DNA of 64,000 bases from Sceloporus undulatus (GCF_019175285.1 NC_056523.1:114816115-114880114), one strand, 5' to 3'. Shown: positions 23,684 through 35,639, counted from the first letter of the stretch. The notes: generated by a model from the letters alone, not told the origin. Program-made: numbers and translations.

Positions 23684-23845
23684 TTGTCTGCCTTTAGGTT
23701 GCTTTTCACTTATGAGAGGTAAGCCTATTGCGATATTTTCTTTGCAAGATTTATTCAGAGGTGTTTTTTTTTTTGCCAGTGTATCCCTCTGAGGCTGAGA
23801 AAGTGTGACTTGCCCAAGGTCACCCAGTGGGTAGCAATTTGAACG
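23684..23845 (-). mobile_element. SINE, Bov-B-tailed (Sauria type), minus strand
   Basis: Reverse orientation: TTGTTGTTGTCTGCCTTTAG, GTTGCTTTTCACTTATGAGA, CCCTCTGAGGCTGAGAAAGT, GTGACTTGCCCAAGGTCACC. The head is lost after CAGTGGGT. Confidence 0.8.
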
Positions 23846-24702
23846 GTTGTCTCAATCCTGCAAGTCCATTCTGCAAGACTTCTCCTGAGATCTGACATGA
23901 GCATCATGCCAGATCTCATTCTAAATCTTGCAATGGCATTGTCATCATGAGACTTAGCCCCAGGCCTGTTCTGAGCAACCACTCAGAGGGTGTGAAGCCA
24001 ACAGTGCCAGCCTGGGTGGGCTCAGGGCAACACCCCTCCCTGCAATGGCATCAGGGGTAAGCATTCTATTTGCTAGCAAAACAGGGAGAATGTTTTCTCA
24101 TTCTGCTGATTTCCCTCCACATTATGAACACAGAAAATATATCACCTGCATACACTCACACCAACCCACATCTTACCAATCCCCATGGATCTTCATTTTA
24201 AAGAGAAGAGTTTATTTAAAAACCCTAGAATTTCTACAATGCCTGGATCTTCAGCAAGAGACCATAGTATACAACTGCAAATTCTACAGTGCTTGACAGT
24301 TCTGCTGCTACAACCCATGTTATAACTCTCTAGGAAGATGCCAGCTTGTTTGATCACAGAATCTGAGTCTGCAGACTTTTTGATCCAGATGGAAGAACAA
24401 TTTTATCCCTTGAAATAAACTTAAAAACAGAAGAGTTCTGAGTGTAGCAAGGTCTGGCGCAATATTGATTTACTTTCATAGTAACTGCAAGGAACCTAAA
24501 TGCTCTAGCTGATGCACTATTATAGATCCAAATGTACAGGTAGAAATGGTCTGAAAACAGTATTCTAATTAATCAATTAACAGTTGCTGATTTTGCAAGA
24601 ATTTCTCCTATATCTATTTATAATTTTTTCTCCATATGGCTCAAAAGAAAAGATTTGATTCCTGAGCAAAATGAACTGAAAAACCGGTTAACTAGAAATT
24701 AA
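23846..24702. other. Unassigned intergenic sequence
   Basis: Nothing recognised. Confidence 0.4.
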
Positions 24703-25260
24703 GGTCTGTTACAAACGGGCATAAAAGTACGGACTGGGTCTGTACTAGGGTTAGGAAGGGGCGTCACTTCTTGACGCCCCTAACCCTAGTATGGACCCAG
24801 TCCGTACAAAATGGCGGCGCCCTATGCACACGGGCGCCGTCATGACTATATCACGACCGTGCTGCCTCTAAATGGGGTGGCGCAGTTGTGACGTAGTAGG
24901 GCCGCACGAGGGCGCCTAGGGCACCCTTTCTGCAGCCCTGGAAGGAGCTCTGTTTTGGAGCTCCTTCCAGCTTTGCATCGCTGGGCACAGCCTTTACATG
25001 GCTGCGCCAGCGACGCAGAGGAGAAAGGAGCCAAGCGGCCCCTTTCTCCTCCTCCCTGCCGCCGTCAGGTGTCCTTGGGGCTTGAAGTCCCAAAGACACC
25101 CCTTTCCAGGCTGCAGGGAAGTGGCCTTTTGCAGCTTCCGCGCGGCCCGGAAAGTGGCGGATCGGGGCCTCGGAGGCTGCCGTTGTGGTAGCTGAGGCCC
25201 CGATCCGGCGGGGAAAGGGCCAGTTACAGGCCACCCGAAACGGGTGGTCTGTAACGCGCC
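24703..25260. mobile_element. GC-rich hairpin-chain DNA element, 558 bp, TAA target duplication
   Basis: Termini GGTCTGTTACAAACGGGC and the inverse of GGCGCGTTACAGACCACC (11 of 18 match), with TAA at 24700-24702 and 25261-25263. Almost the whole body folds. Hairpins in order: 24727-24766 with 24772-24807 (36-bp arm); CTGGAAGGAGCTC with its complement near 24938-24971; CGCTGGGCACAGCC with GGCTGCGCCAGCG; GGAGAAAGGAGCC with GGCCCCTTTCTCC; GGATCGGGGCCTC with GAGGCCCCGATCC; and ACAGGCCACCCG with CGGGTGGTCTGT at the right end. The 161-codon frame on the minus strand across it is a by-product of GC content, not a gene. Confidence 0.65.
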
Positions 25261-25653
25261 TAAGTAACAGAACAAGATCATTTGGATGGACTAAGTTCCC
25301 GTGAGCTAATTTACTATTAAATTCCACTAATTTCAATCGTATTTTATTGCATTTATTTTGTGAGTTTTGCTAGTTCATACCTTCAAATTCTCTGCTTAAC
25401 TTATACAGAAAATGCACTGTATCATACAAAAAATGTGAACTCAAAATAAAATGCATTATAATTACTCAATAAAAGCAGCTTTTTGAGACAACTTCTAAGG
25501 AATCTTCAGGTTGGTCTCTGTAATTTTATATTTTTCATGCCATAATCCATTGGTACTTGGTGGTAAATTTTGCATTAAAAGTTATGGACACAGCATTAAG
25601 GATGGTATTTGAGGTTTGAATCACCCAAACTGTCTGTGGTACTTAGCAATGTA
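25261..25653. other. Unassigned intergenic sequence
   Basis: AT-rich. Nothing recognised. Confidence 0.4.
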
Positions 25654-25909
25654 CAGTGGTACCCCGGGATACGAAAGCACCACGTTACGAAATTTCCGGG
25701 ATACGAAAAAATTCTATAGGAAAAAACTGTTCCGGGTTAGGTTTTTTTTTTTTTGGCTTACGAAAAAAAATTTTGGTGCTTTTCGGCGCTTTTTTGCACG
25801 AAATCGCGGCTTCCAGCGCTAGCGCCTATGGCTTTTTCGGGTTGCGAAAGATTTCGGGTTACGAAGGGCACCGCGGAACGGATTATTTTCGTAACCCGGG
25901 GTACCACTG
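25654..25909 (-). mobile_element. Tigger-like MITE, CAGTGGTACC termini, 256 bp
   Basis: Terminal inverted repeats CAGTGGTACCCCGGG at each end, TA at 25652-25653 and 25910-25911. TA targets and a CAG...CTG terminus are hallmarks of the Tc1/mariner superfamily (Tigger/pogo-like). The inverse matches the element at 33855 block by block (CGTTCCGCGG, CATAGGCGCTA, TTTTTCGTATCCCG). No transposase. Confidence 0.85.
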
Positions 25910-26061
25910 TATTTTGAAACTTTTAAAGCATATCACCTAAATAATCCCATCCTAGCTAAAGCAGGCCCAATGAATCAATTGCTGAATAGCAAGTTTTCAA
26001 TCTTGTAGATATCATGCTTCTTTTTTATTATTGATATACTGGATTTTTTCAAGTATACTTC

Positions 26062-26180
26062 GGGCCCATACAGACAGGCCAAAATAAAGCTGCTTTGAGT
26101 CACTTTGGAGGTATGCTGTTTCAATGATGCATGTGTCCTAAGACGCCAGAAGCTGTGCCAATGATGCATTATCTGTACTG
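26062..26180 (+). mobile_element. Fragment of a non-autonomous DNA element (GGGCCCATACAGAC start)
   Basis: GGGCCCATACAGACAGGCC, then AAAATAAAGCTGCTTTGAGT and CACTTTGGAGGTATGCTGTT. This block is a common squamate repeat as I recall it. The right end is missing and no target duplication could be read. Confidence 0.45.
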
Positions 26181-27004
26181 CATCACTAACATTTAGTTGA
26201 AGTAAACAATTTCTTTTAATCCCTTGTCTCAATACACTTGAAATATCCAATGCTTCTGGACACCACATAGTTTTAGGTTTAAAGAGATTAAATATTGGAG
26301 CTAGGGCAATTTTCTGTTGGTTAAGTTGCACAGGACAGTCTCATTCATTATTCCACTACCTCAGACTTTGTTAACATCAAACATAGCACTTTCCAATATT
26401 TATAAACTTGACCTGCTGGTTTCACTTTCCCTGTGTATATAATTAATGCTTCCAATAGAGTAGGTGCAGCTGAGGCACTGAGATAATACTTTATATATAC
26501 ACATGAGAAAGTGTTGCCATTGTAAATACTAGTACAGTGCACCTGCGAGTCACTGGTAAGTAGATTGCAAATGACCAAGATTCTTGGTTTGGATCTATCA
26601 ATTAATCTAAAGCATGGGTCCAACAGTCAACCCATATCTTCCATAAAATCAGTTGTCTCACAAAATTAGGAATATTCCACAGAATTAGTTTAGCATGTCC
26701 ATACAGATCAAACTGTAATTAGTAAGAGACTGTACACATAAGATTGATTCCATGAATCTATTCTGATTCAGACTAGCAACTGGGTTTAGAGTTCTAAATA
26801 TTACAGAGCACCAATTTCCCACATGATTCCTACATTACACAGAGGACCTGCTCTACAGATAAGATTACAAATTTCCTTATAAGCAGTATAATGTGTTTTC
26901 ATTTGTATCACACAACATCATGTCTCTCCTGTGATGCATTGTATTGCATTATAGTTTGTTATTGTTTGCATCCTTTCATTGATGGTTAAAACCATTGATG
27001 ACTG
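26181..27004. other. Unassigned intergenic sequence
   Basis: Nothing recognised. Confidence 0.4.
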
Positions 27005-27387
27005 CAGTCAGGGGCATCCCTGGGCTTGGTGTCACTTGATGTAAAGTGGGGTGGCCTCCCTCACTTGCTCACTTAGCTATCAGGGCTGTGGAGTGGTGAC
27101 TGGGCAAGTGAGGGAGGGGAGGGAGACCATCCCTCCTTCACCTCTGCCAGGCTTCCTTGTGAGGAGAGAGCTGAGTGGAGGTGAAGCCAGGAGGGGAGCA
27201 CTCACCCTCATCCTTTTCCGCTGTTTTGGCTTCCTCCTCAGGGAGAGAGCCATAGCAGCGAAGAAGGAGGTCCAGGTGCTGGCAGCAGCACTGCACCCAT
27301 CTGCAGTAGGAGAAGGGCCCCACTGGGGTGCCACCCCTCTTCACAGATGTCACCCAATGTGGTCTGCATACCCCTAGTGACACCACA
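27005..27387. mobile_element. GC-rich DNA element (GGTGTCAC...GTGACACC type)
   Basis: Near-inverted ends: left TTGGTGTCACTTGATG, right ATGTCACCCAATGTGGTCTG and CCCCTAGTGACACCACA. Related sequence (GGGTGACACCCC) occurs at 61085. Several overlapping open frames on both strands, none with a recognisable product. Confidence 0.4.
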
Positions 27388-27755
27388 GGCTGCAATATCG
27401 CTATTGTTCCACTACTGTTTCTGGTACAATTGTTTCATTCTGTTGAAGTTGTGATATTGTGGCAGCCATGAAGTGTGTGTAAGCATGGTTTTATTATGGC
27501 CATCACTATCACCAAGCAGGGAGTATCACTATAGGGAAATTGAGCCAGGCTTCCTTATTGGATCCTTCAGTAACCAAAGGGTTGTTTTTGTATCCTCTCT
27601 CTCCTGATATTTTCCCCCACTTCTTTCTCTTACTTTCTCTTTCTCTCCCACAACACAGTTGTACATACTCTGGAGAGGAGGGAAGGGGCTTGCAGCTTGC
27701 ACCAAGAGGGGCAGAGAAAGAGTACCCATGGGTCATTAGTCTGCTTAAAAGATTC

Positions 27756-27801
<46 letters not shown>

Positions 27802-28128
27802 GATTTGGTGAGGATACACCAGAGAGGTGAAAAGATCCAGGCATGAGGCAGTGCAGGTAACTGATAGCTGGACTGTGCATCACCAAAGCAGCACCATAGT
27901 GTTATTGCAGAGAAACATAATATGTCATTCAGGTATGTTGCCATTTCCTTAAACAACACAATTGCTGTGAGACAACAGGCTGGTGTGAAAAAGTTCTCCC
28001 ATGTTACTGAGCAGTACAGAACACATCTCCAATGCAGAAGGTCCTAGATTAAATTTCTGAGATCTTGATATATGGCTGGAAAATAAGGCATACAGAACTG
28101 TCAGGGAGTGTTTCCAATCACTGTAAAC
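27388..28128. other. Unassigned sequence with a CT/CA microsatellite
   Basis: Contains (CT)n(CA)n at 27759-27802. The rest is unrecognised. The last 8 bases (28121-28128) are the left target duplication of the SPIN element. Confidence 0.5.
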
Positions 28129-28170
28129 CAGTGGTTCTCAACCTTCCTAATGCTGTGACCATTTAATACA

Positions 28171-28526
28171 GGCCCGGTACAGACTGCCCATAAAGGGTGG
28201 TCTGCCAGCGCCTTGTTTTGCTGTGTGAGGAAGCTACAGTGGACAAACCACACAGCTTCCTTGCGCAGCAAAAAGAACCCGCAAAAAGTGGGTCCTTTTT
28301 GTGGCACCATAATGATGCTGCAGTGCGCCAATGGTGCACTCACAAAGTCATTATGGCACCACAACATGCGGATTCTAAGCGTCCATTGTGTCAAAATGGC
28401 AGCGCCCATCTGTACAGGGCGCTGCCATTTTGAAGCCCTCATCACGTGCGAGGGGCAAGGGTCATCTGGAAGCATAGCCCCTCGCACATGATGAGGGCTC
28501 CCTATCGCACCCGTCTGTCCCCCACC
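28171..28526. mobile_element. Hairpin-chain DNA element inserted in SPIN, 356 bp
   Basis: Joining AATACA to GTTCCTCATG restores the SPIN sequence, which fixes both borders and a 3-bp target duplication ACA (28168-28170 and 28527-28529). Termini are GGCCCGGTACAGACTGCCC and the inverse of GGTGGGGGACAGACGGGTG. Internal hairpins: CAGACTGCCC with GGGTGGTCTG; TTTTGCTG..GAGGAAGCT with its partner; TGGCACCATAATGA with TCATTATGGCACCA; AAAATGGCAGCGCCC with GGGCGCTGCCATTTT; and a 23-bp arm around 28434-28498. Same construction and length as the element at 1132. Confidence 0.75.
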
Positions 28527-28647
28527 ACAGTTCCTCATGTTGTGGTGATCCCCAATCATAAAATTAGCAGTGTCTTGGTTACTAAGACCATTGGAAACAT
28601 GCGTTTTCCAATGGTCTTAGGCGACGCCTGTGAACGGGTCATTCGAC

Positions 28648-29121
28648 ACAATTCAAAAAGAACATTGAGAATCTGGAGCGTGTCCAAAGGAGGGCGACTA
28701 AAATGGTGAAGGGTCTGGAAACCATGTCCTATGAGGAACAACTTAGGTAGCTGGAGATATTTAGTCTGGAGAAAAGAAGGTTAAGCGGTGATATGATAGC
28801 CCTGTTTAAATATTTGAAGGGATGTCATATTGAGGAGGGAGTTAGCTTGTTTTCTGCTGCTCCAGAGAACAGGACCTGGAACAATGGATGCAAGCTACAG
28901 GAAAAGAGATTCCACCTCAACATTAGGAGGAACTTCCTGACAGTAAGGGCTGTTTGACAGTGGAACACACTCCCTTGGAGTGTAGTGGAGTCTCCTTCTT
29001 TGGAGATCTTTAAGCAGAGGCTGGATGACCATCTGTCGGGGATGCTTTGATTGGGATTTCCTGCATGGCAGGGGGTTGGACTGGATAGCCCTTGTGGTCT
29101 CTTCCAACTCTATGATTCTAT
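28648..29121 (+). mobile_element. CR1 LINE 3' end inserted in SPIN
   Basis: Begins in the [15 protein letters not shown] region, runs through [18 protein letters not shown] and the C-terminus, then the 3' UTR (TTGGGATTTCCTGCATGGCA) and the ATTCTATGA end. SPIN sequence resumes directly (CCCCCAAAGGGGTTGCG). 5'-truncated, as most CR1 copies are. Confidence 0.9.
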
Positions 29122-29170
29122 GACCCCCAAAGGGGTTGCGACCCACAAGTTGAGAACTGCTGCTGTAAAC

Positions 29171-32100
29171 AATACTCAGCTGTAAGGACAGTCTGACTTG
29201 GTAAAACAAAGCTTCCTTTATTTCTAGCCAAATGCATGTATGGCTTTTATAGATTGTCATGTAAGCAAAGGTTGAAAAAAGGAGAGCTGGACATCTTATA
29301 AAGTTGGCCTCCTAATTTTGTTTTCCAGAAATTACAGAGCTATTTGTAATACGTTGGCAGAGGCAACACTAGAACAGCACAAACTAAGACAGGGAATCTA
29401 TATTAAGGATTCAGTGCTACACACACTTTTTTGAGAGTATTCTCCACTGATCAGAGTGGAACTTTCTGAACACAGCAGGGCATCTTTCTGATCTAAGTAT
29501 GGCATGGTAGATGAATGAGTTCTATGCACATGGCAATTTATTTGATTTAGCCTACAAACCAAATAGATGCAGTTAAGTTCCCAGCTGAAATGCATTGTTA
29601 TAAAAGAATCTTAAGTTAACTATTTAAAAAAAAAATCCTAGGTTCTAGTTTAGTTTAGTTTCTTATACAATACTGTCCATTTCCAAATAAGCTTTGTGAA
29701 ATGCAGTAGTTTAAAAAGTAGTTTTTTAAAAAGCTATGCCAACACATGCTGCCTTTTCAAGGAGGAATCAAATTAAATGCCTTCAACTTGACACCTCTTG
29801 TTTCTGTGTGAATATTTTAACAGCCACATGAAGTGATATGGTTGTTCCCAGACACTTGAAAAGTATGTATATTAAACAGTGAATATTAAGTAATGAATAG
29901 TGCTTACCAAATCTGATGATGAGGGAGAAAATATGTATTAATTCTGCACTTCACAGTGTAAAGATGATTCATTCAGTGAGAACTCTGTACGTGTTACAGC
30001 ATCTGATTTTGCTGTCCCAAGTTGTAACCATGAGATCACTATTCACATGCTAATAGGAACTTTCTTTTTTGCTCTTCAATAGATACTTGAAATCTTTGAT
30101 ACAAAGGTACACTTGGACTATAACTTTTATTAAATTAATAGATGCTACCTGAATCATCATCCTCATTAGAATTAACAGCTAGAGGTAGTCAATGGAGATG
30201 AAGGGAATGATTTCACAGGGTTTGGGGAGTGTGGAAAGAGCAGAATAATGTCATGCCAGTTATTGTTATGTTTTAGTCATTCACTTTTCTGGTCCCCATA
30301 TATCCCACTGTGTAGACTTTTGTGAAAATAGGCATGTAAAAGTCAGAAAATGTACAAGAGATGCACATTCCACTTCAAATAGGAATTTGGAGTTCTTTCT
30401 TTCAAATCAATTTCTTACAGATAGGTCATCACTCTGCCAATCCAAATTAATTCACACTGTCTTGTCCACTGGATAGCTTGCTTCTTGCAATGTTTATCAA
30501 AATGTCAGGAGGAATGATTGCACAAAGGTTAATCCTTTTTCAGTGAAGCATTCACTTTCTTAGCTATGTTTTCTGGAAGAAAAACGATCACCAAGGACAC
30601 TACCTGGTTTGCACTAGTTGAGCTCTACTGTACTTTAGATTATCTCTTGTATAGAATCAATCATACTTTTTGATACATTTGAGAGATTTGTCAGCAATTC
30701 AGTTTTTCTCAGAATTTTCTGATAGTGTTTTGTTAGAAGGCTATGGTTCAAAAGCCTTTGAGAAAAATGTGTGGTTTCTTCCAGATTTTGCTCCCAGTGC
30801 CTAACCACGTTTGACATACCTGCTGGAGTGCCTAGCAGTGGACCTGCAATCATGGCTGCTGCATCCAGGGCTCAGACTGGGTTGCTTCAGGTGCTGGATG
30901 AACACATTGAGTAATACAAAGTGAATAGTGCTTGATCATGAACTTTTGCACTTTAGTGCTCCACTGAGAGGAGAATATTAGTTATTGGGAACAGGTGGGC
31001 TTTCAGACCTTTATAGGAGTATAAATGAAATGTTTCGATATTTGTCTTAAAGCAGGCAAATGAAAACTTTATTTTAAAGACCCATGACAGACATACAGGA
31101 TTGGGCATACAGTAGTTTATTGAGCCCATGCAGTTGTGTACAGCAGCCAAGAATTACATAAGCAAATTAATATTTCAACACAATTAAGTAGTAAAATGTA
31201 ATTGTAAGACCAAAGAAAGATGCATGTCTGGAATTTTTAAAAACAAAGGGGGATTCTAAAATGAGCATTTTTGTATTATGATACTAAAACAAACAAAACA
31301 CCTATAAACATGCCTTAGATAGGGCTGTAAAGTTAGAATCACTATAAGAGCTTTAAACAATAGCAAGAAACTAGAAAAGGGCAGAACAAGGGGCTGGGTC
31401 AGCTGCCCTTGATCTACCTTTTACATATGGGAAGACCAGTCGAAACATGGATAGCCCTATCTATAACATGAATCCTGAGAGTGGTTCTTTTGCCAGTCCT
31501 CAAACTGGAGCTGAGTTATGGGCTATGAAATCACAACTTTAGATGTGTGGAGTAGTGTGGGTTTCCTCCTCTTTTTTTTCTTCCTACAGTGAGAAGACAT
31601 GACCAGCCTGAAAAAATACTATATTGATCAACTGCATCTAAGGCTCATTTTATCCTTGCTAGCTATAGTACAGCTTTGTCTCATTTAATGTTATGTCTGT
31701 CTGGTCTTTATCCACAAGATTTGATCCAGATTTCAGACCTTGATCCAGAAATTTGGAAATCTGCCCTATTAAATTTCAGTCTAAGACTTCATTCAGAAAT
31801 CCAGATCTATGTGCCTCCCATTGACTATATTTGGAAATAAACAAATGACTCTATTTTTTCCACACCTGCAGCGCTGATGATCAGATGACATATACAGGAA
31901 CTAGCCGCTTATGAGAGGATTATGTCCTGCAACTTTCAGACAAATAGTGGCAGTTTCATTGTGCTATGCACTCTTTAATTTAAAGTGGAATAGATGACAA
32001 CTTGTTCTCTTTTTTGGCAGAACTGGATGAAATTTGCAGGGGTCGTTGTGTCTTCTGAGGGATTCAAGACTGTTAAGCATCAGATGACTTAAGTACCAGC

Positions 32101-33542
32101 TGTTGTTGTGCAAGAGCTGCCATTCCACTTTTGTAGGCTTACAAAAAGAAGAAGGAAAGAAAGAGATGCGCTCACCCCACTGTTTTTTGTTAGACTTGTA
32201 AAAATGAAGCCAGTTTCGGCTTCCTCTTTGTGAGGAAAATTGAGATACAAACAAATGGAATGAATGAATGTCTTATGCATGTCAAAAAGGCAAGGAAATC
32301 AATTATATTTGCACAGAAGCAGGAGTAACTTCTACTGTCAGTAAGAGGAGATTAATACTTAGTACACTTTTGGAAAAATTCCAAGAAGTATGATTCAGAG
32401 CAAATTGGAAAAAGCATTTAATGTTTGCTTGCTAAATTACCAGAGGTGCATAGTATATAGCTACAATAAAAGAAGAGGATAACAGGGGTTTTTTTTTACC
32501 TATAAAGATACACTTTGGAAAAGTCCTTCTCAAACACAAGACCTAGCACTATCTTTTTTTGGGGGTGGGGGCATCAAGAATCCAGTGAGACAGTATTGCC
32601 TTAGACAGCTTTCATGTAATTAAGTGGACCTATGCTTTAATAAAAATATGATTTCAGTCAATCTTTAAACTGCATTGGAAATTTGCCAATTTGAATGAGT
32701 TCACAAAGAAATAGTTTACAAGGTCAGCCTTTTGGGGGAGTATAGAAGGATGCATATATCTGCCACCACACATAGAATATAAAGTGCAAATAAAATGCAA
32801 GAGGATTGTAGAAATCAGGTTAAGTGCATTTCATCAATGTCACATTATGTTCTATGCACAATGACAAGTGTTTTCTTGCTGCAGTGACCTACCATATGCA
32901 GAGGAGTCCCAGAAGGCTGAGCCTGGGCCCAAAGAATAATATGTATTCTTTTAATTTTACAATCTTGTATGGCATCTTAGGTGGTAGTCATAAAATATAG
33001 CAGCAAACAACTTATCAAAATTGTTGTGTTTAAAACAGATGATTATGTATTGCCAAAGTTCTAAGCCAATCTTCATCTCCAGTTTAGAATCTTGCTAGAA
33101 AACACTTCTCTTCCCAATGATGAAATTTATTCACAGTTCCGATAAATCAGATTTTCGCTCACCAGGATGCTTCACATCTTCTAGTTGCTTGGGTTTGTAC
33201 TGTGTAGTTAAAGAAAAGAAAAAAAGTTGGATGTCACCATGTTGCTTTTCCTATTCATCTTGCATCATTTTAAGCACCGAGTGACAGGCTGCAATTTAAA
33301 GTCAACTATTAATCCTGAGCTTATTCCAAAACCCATCTGTTTCTCATTTTCTAATGTTTTCTTCCCACTTAAACTTCTATTTGTAAAATTGACAAGGATG
33401 GGGTGCAATGCATATTAGTAGTGCTCTGAATTAGTGCTCTGAGCTCCAAACTTCTATGGCAACCTCAGTTTTATTTATTTATATTTTATTTATATATAAA
33501 GCAAAAACCTTTTGTCTATAATATAAAAAAAGGGAACAGTTA
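29171..33542. other. Unassigned intergenic sequence
   Basis: 4.4 kb with no gene, no exon with convincing splice sites and no recognised transposon. AT-rich, apparently unique, except that it recurs in noisy form in the second copy (about 41.9-46.3 kb). Could hold regulatory DNA for FOXI1 or DOCK2. Confidence 0.4.
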
Positions 33543-33773
33543 GGTCCAAAATACACTGCAGAAATAATCCAGTTTGAAACCGCTTTAACTGCTTGGGTTC
33601 AGTGCTAAGGAATCCTGGGAATTGTAGTTTATTGTGGCACCAGAGCTCTCTGACAGAGAAGGTTAAATGTCTCACAAATTACAATTTCCAGAATTCCCTA
33701 GAATTGAGCCAGAGCAGTTAAAGTGGTCTCAGACTGCATTATTTCTGCAGTGTGTTTTGGACCACAAATAAGG
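33543..33773. mobile_element. Palindromic MITE with long terminal inverted repeats (GGTCCAAAA)
   Basis: Left GGTCCAAAATACACTGCAGA, AATAATCCAGTTTGAAACCG, CTTTAACTGC; right is the close inverse ending TGCAGTGTGTTTTGGACC. Inverted repeats exceed 40 bp, with the shared AATCCTGGGAATTGTAGTTT core inside. Also present in the noisy copy at 46306-46524, so it predates the haplotype split. Confidence 0.8.
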
Positions 33774-33854
33774 CTGAGTTTATGTTGAGGTTCAGTTGTG
33801 TGCGTAGCCATGCTTCAGAGGCTTTACAAACTATGTCTCTACAGAATCCCATTA

Positions 33855-34121
33855 CAGTGGTACCTCGGGTTACGAAATTAATTCGTTCCGCGGCTAATTT
33901 CGTAACCCGAAAAACCTTCGTAACCTGAATTGCCATAGGCGCTAATGGAAAAAATAGCTCTCTGCTGCCCTCCGGTGGCGGCCTTTCCATTGAAAATAGC
34001 GCCGAGGTTTTTTTCGTAACCCGAAAAAACCTTCGTAAGCCGAAACAATAAATCCCTATGGGATTTTTTCGTATCCCGAAAAATTCGTAAGCTGGGTAAT
34101 TCGTATCCCGGGGTACCACTG
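33855..34121 (+). mobile_element. Tigger-like MITE, CAGTGGTACC termini, 267 bp, absent from the second copy
   Basis: Inverted termini CAGTGGTACCTCGGG and CCCGGGGTACCACTG, TA at 33853-33854 and 34122-34123. The interior has repeated TTCGTAACCCGAAAAA motifs. No transposase. The corresponding point in the noisy copy (46610-46620) reads CCCATTACA straight into ATATTTTATAG with a single TA, an empty site. Confidence 0.9.
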
Positions 34122-34123
34122 TA

Positions 34124-35639
34124 CATATTTTATAGAACTCTAGACCCCATTATGGCTTTGCACAAGACTATCTGCAAAACTGCCACTATACCACATTGGG
34201 GTTGTGTATCATGATTGTTCACATGTGGAATTATTCACCGATTGTGTAACACAATATTGTGCTCCTGAATGCACAACCCAGTGGTCACTCACATACAAAA
34301 CTGCTGCATAGACAACTCTATTGCTACTATCTTGAACTGAGAAGATAATTGCCTCCTAGCAGTAAATATATCTATTCCAAGGAGGGTCTATATGACAAAG
34401 AGCATTTATTTTCATAATTATGAGGGTAGCTAAATTTGCTCTGGCTGCTAGAAAACTAAGAACTAGACACCACATAAATAATCACGTTAATAATCAAGTG
34501 GCACTTGTGTTTTAATATTAATGAAAGTAAAGTTAATGTGTTAGTCCAAGAATTGGACCCCTAAAAATAAACCCTCTTATTTTTAATATAACTTCATATT
34601 AAAAAGGGACTCTGATGGAAGGTGACCTCTGAATAACCGGGATTTCTCCAGAACAGGCCCCTGGCCCCAGACCAATTTGAGCCAGCCAGGGAGTGATCTG
34701 CACACACCTCACAATAGATCACCCAAAGGCATCCACATAATCCCTTTGACCAATAGAGGGAATTAATGGGAGTCCGGTAGAGGAAGATAGTGGTACTTGT
34801 AAAAACAAAGATCTCTCTTGCTAAGGTGTGAGTTTTTCCTTTGTCTTAGGAAGTAACACCCATCTGGAAAGATTTACAGCTCTCAGCTTTTGGTCTGAGA
34901 ACATTTGCTGTAGCCATCAGTCTTTTATCCAAACAATCATGGACACGTCTATTGCAATTCCCATCTAATGTTCCTTCCTAGAAAACAATTTGGCATACAG
35001 TATATTGAATCATTTCAAGTCCTTGATGTCTGCCCTCAAGGCACATTTCACCATATAAATTGGCACTAGGCCCCTGTTCTTTGGGTTTAGTTGGAAAGCA
35101 GGTAGCCATGCTGTCGGATTGTATCTAGATTCCCTCAATAGCCAGTAGCACCCCACTTTCCAGGGAGGTTATTGTGTCAGTTTCTGTTCCTTCAAGTGGA
35201 TGCAAGCCTCATCGTTGGTAAGTACTGCCATTACTAAAGCCTCTTAGCTCTTGTGCGTGAGTGTGAGTGCATGTGTTTTTGGGTGTATATTGTTCATTCC
35301 CTTAAAAAACTAATTTGGATTTGCTTTGGAGTTCTGTGTGATTTGGACCTGGTATCCTGGGCTGCCTGTTGCCAGAGCCGTCTTACAACTCCTATTATTA
35401 AACTTTCCATATAAACATGTTAAGTCGTGGGTGCCCTCTTGGGACCCTAGTATTTTGGGTAACAAATGTGCTTTTTCTACTAGAAGGTTTTATTATAAAT
35501 TTTGCTTTTAGTGATTTTAATTCCTTTACGTAGAGCTGTTGCTTGATAAATATAAATGGCACATGAAGCTTTTTTAAAATTTATCTTTCTGTACTAGATT
35601 GTGATGCCTCATGGTAATAAACAATCAAGTTACAGTTAC
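34124..35639. other. Unassigned intergenic sequence
   Basis: Nothing recognised. Confidence 0.4.

Larger units (their letters stand above)
28129..29162 (-). mobile_element. SPIN hAT transposon (non-autonomous), with two nested insertions
   Basis: Left end CAGTGGTTCTCAACCTTCCT, right end inverse of CAGCAGTTCTCAACTTGTGG. Perfect 8-bp target duplication CTGTAAAC (28121-28128 and 29163-29170), as expected for hAT. Interior blocks match the SPIN_NA consensus as I recall it: TTCCTCATGTTGTGGTGATC, CCCCAATCATAAAATTA, the hairpin CTAAGACCATTGGAAA with TTTCCAATGGTCTTAG, and GACCCCCAAAGGGGTTGCGA. SPIN sequence is 28129-28170, 28530-28647 and 29122-29162; the rest is inserted DNA. SPIN elements are known for horizontal transfer among tetrapods, lizards included. 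Confidence 0.93.

Noticed and set aside
24851-25336. 161-codon open frame on the minus strand
   Set aside because: Lies across the GC-rich hairpin-chain element, overlaps equally long frames on both strands and resembles no protein.
28101-28559. 152-codon minus-strand frame
   Set aside because: Covers SPIN and hairpin-element DNA; the open frame is incidental.
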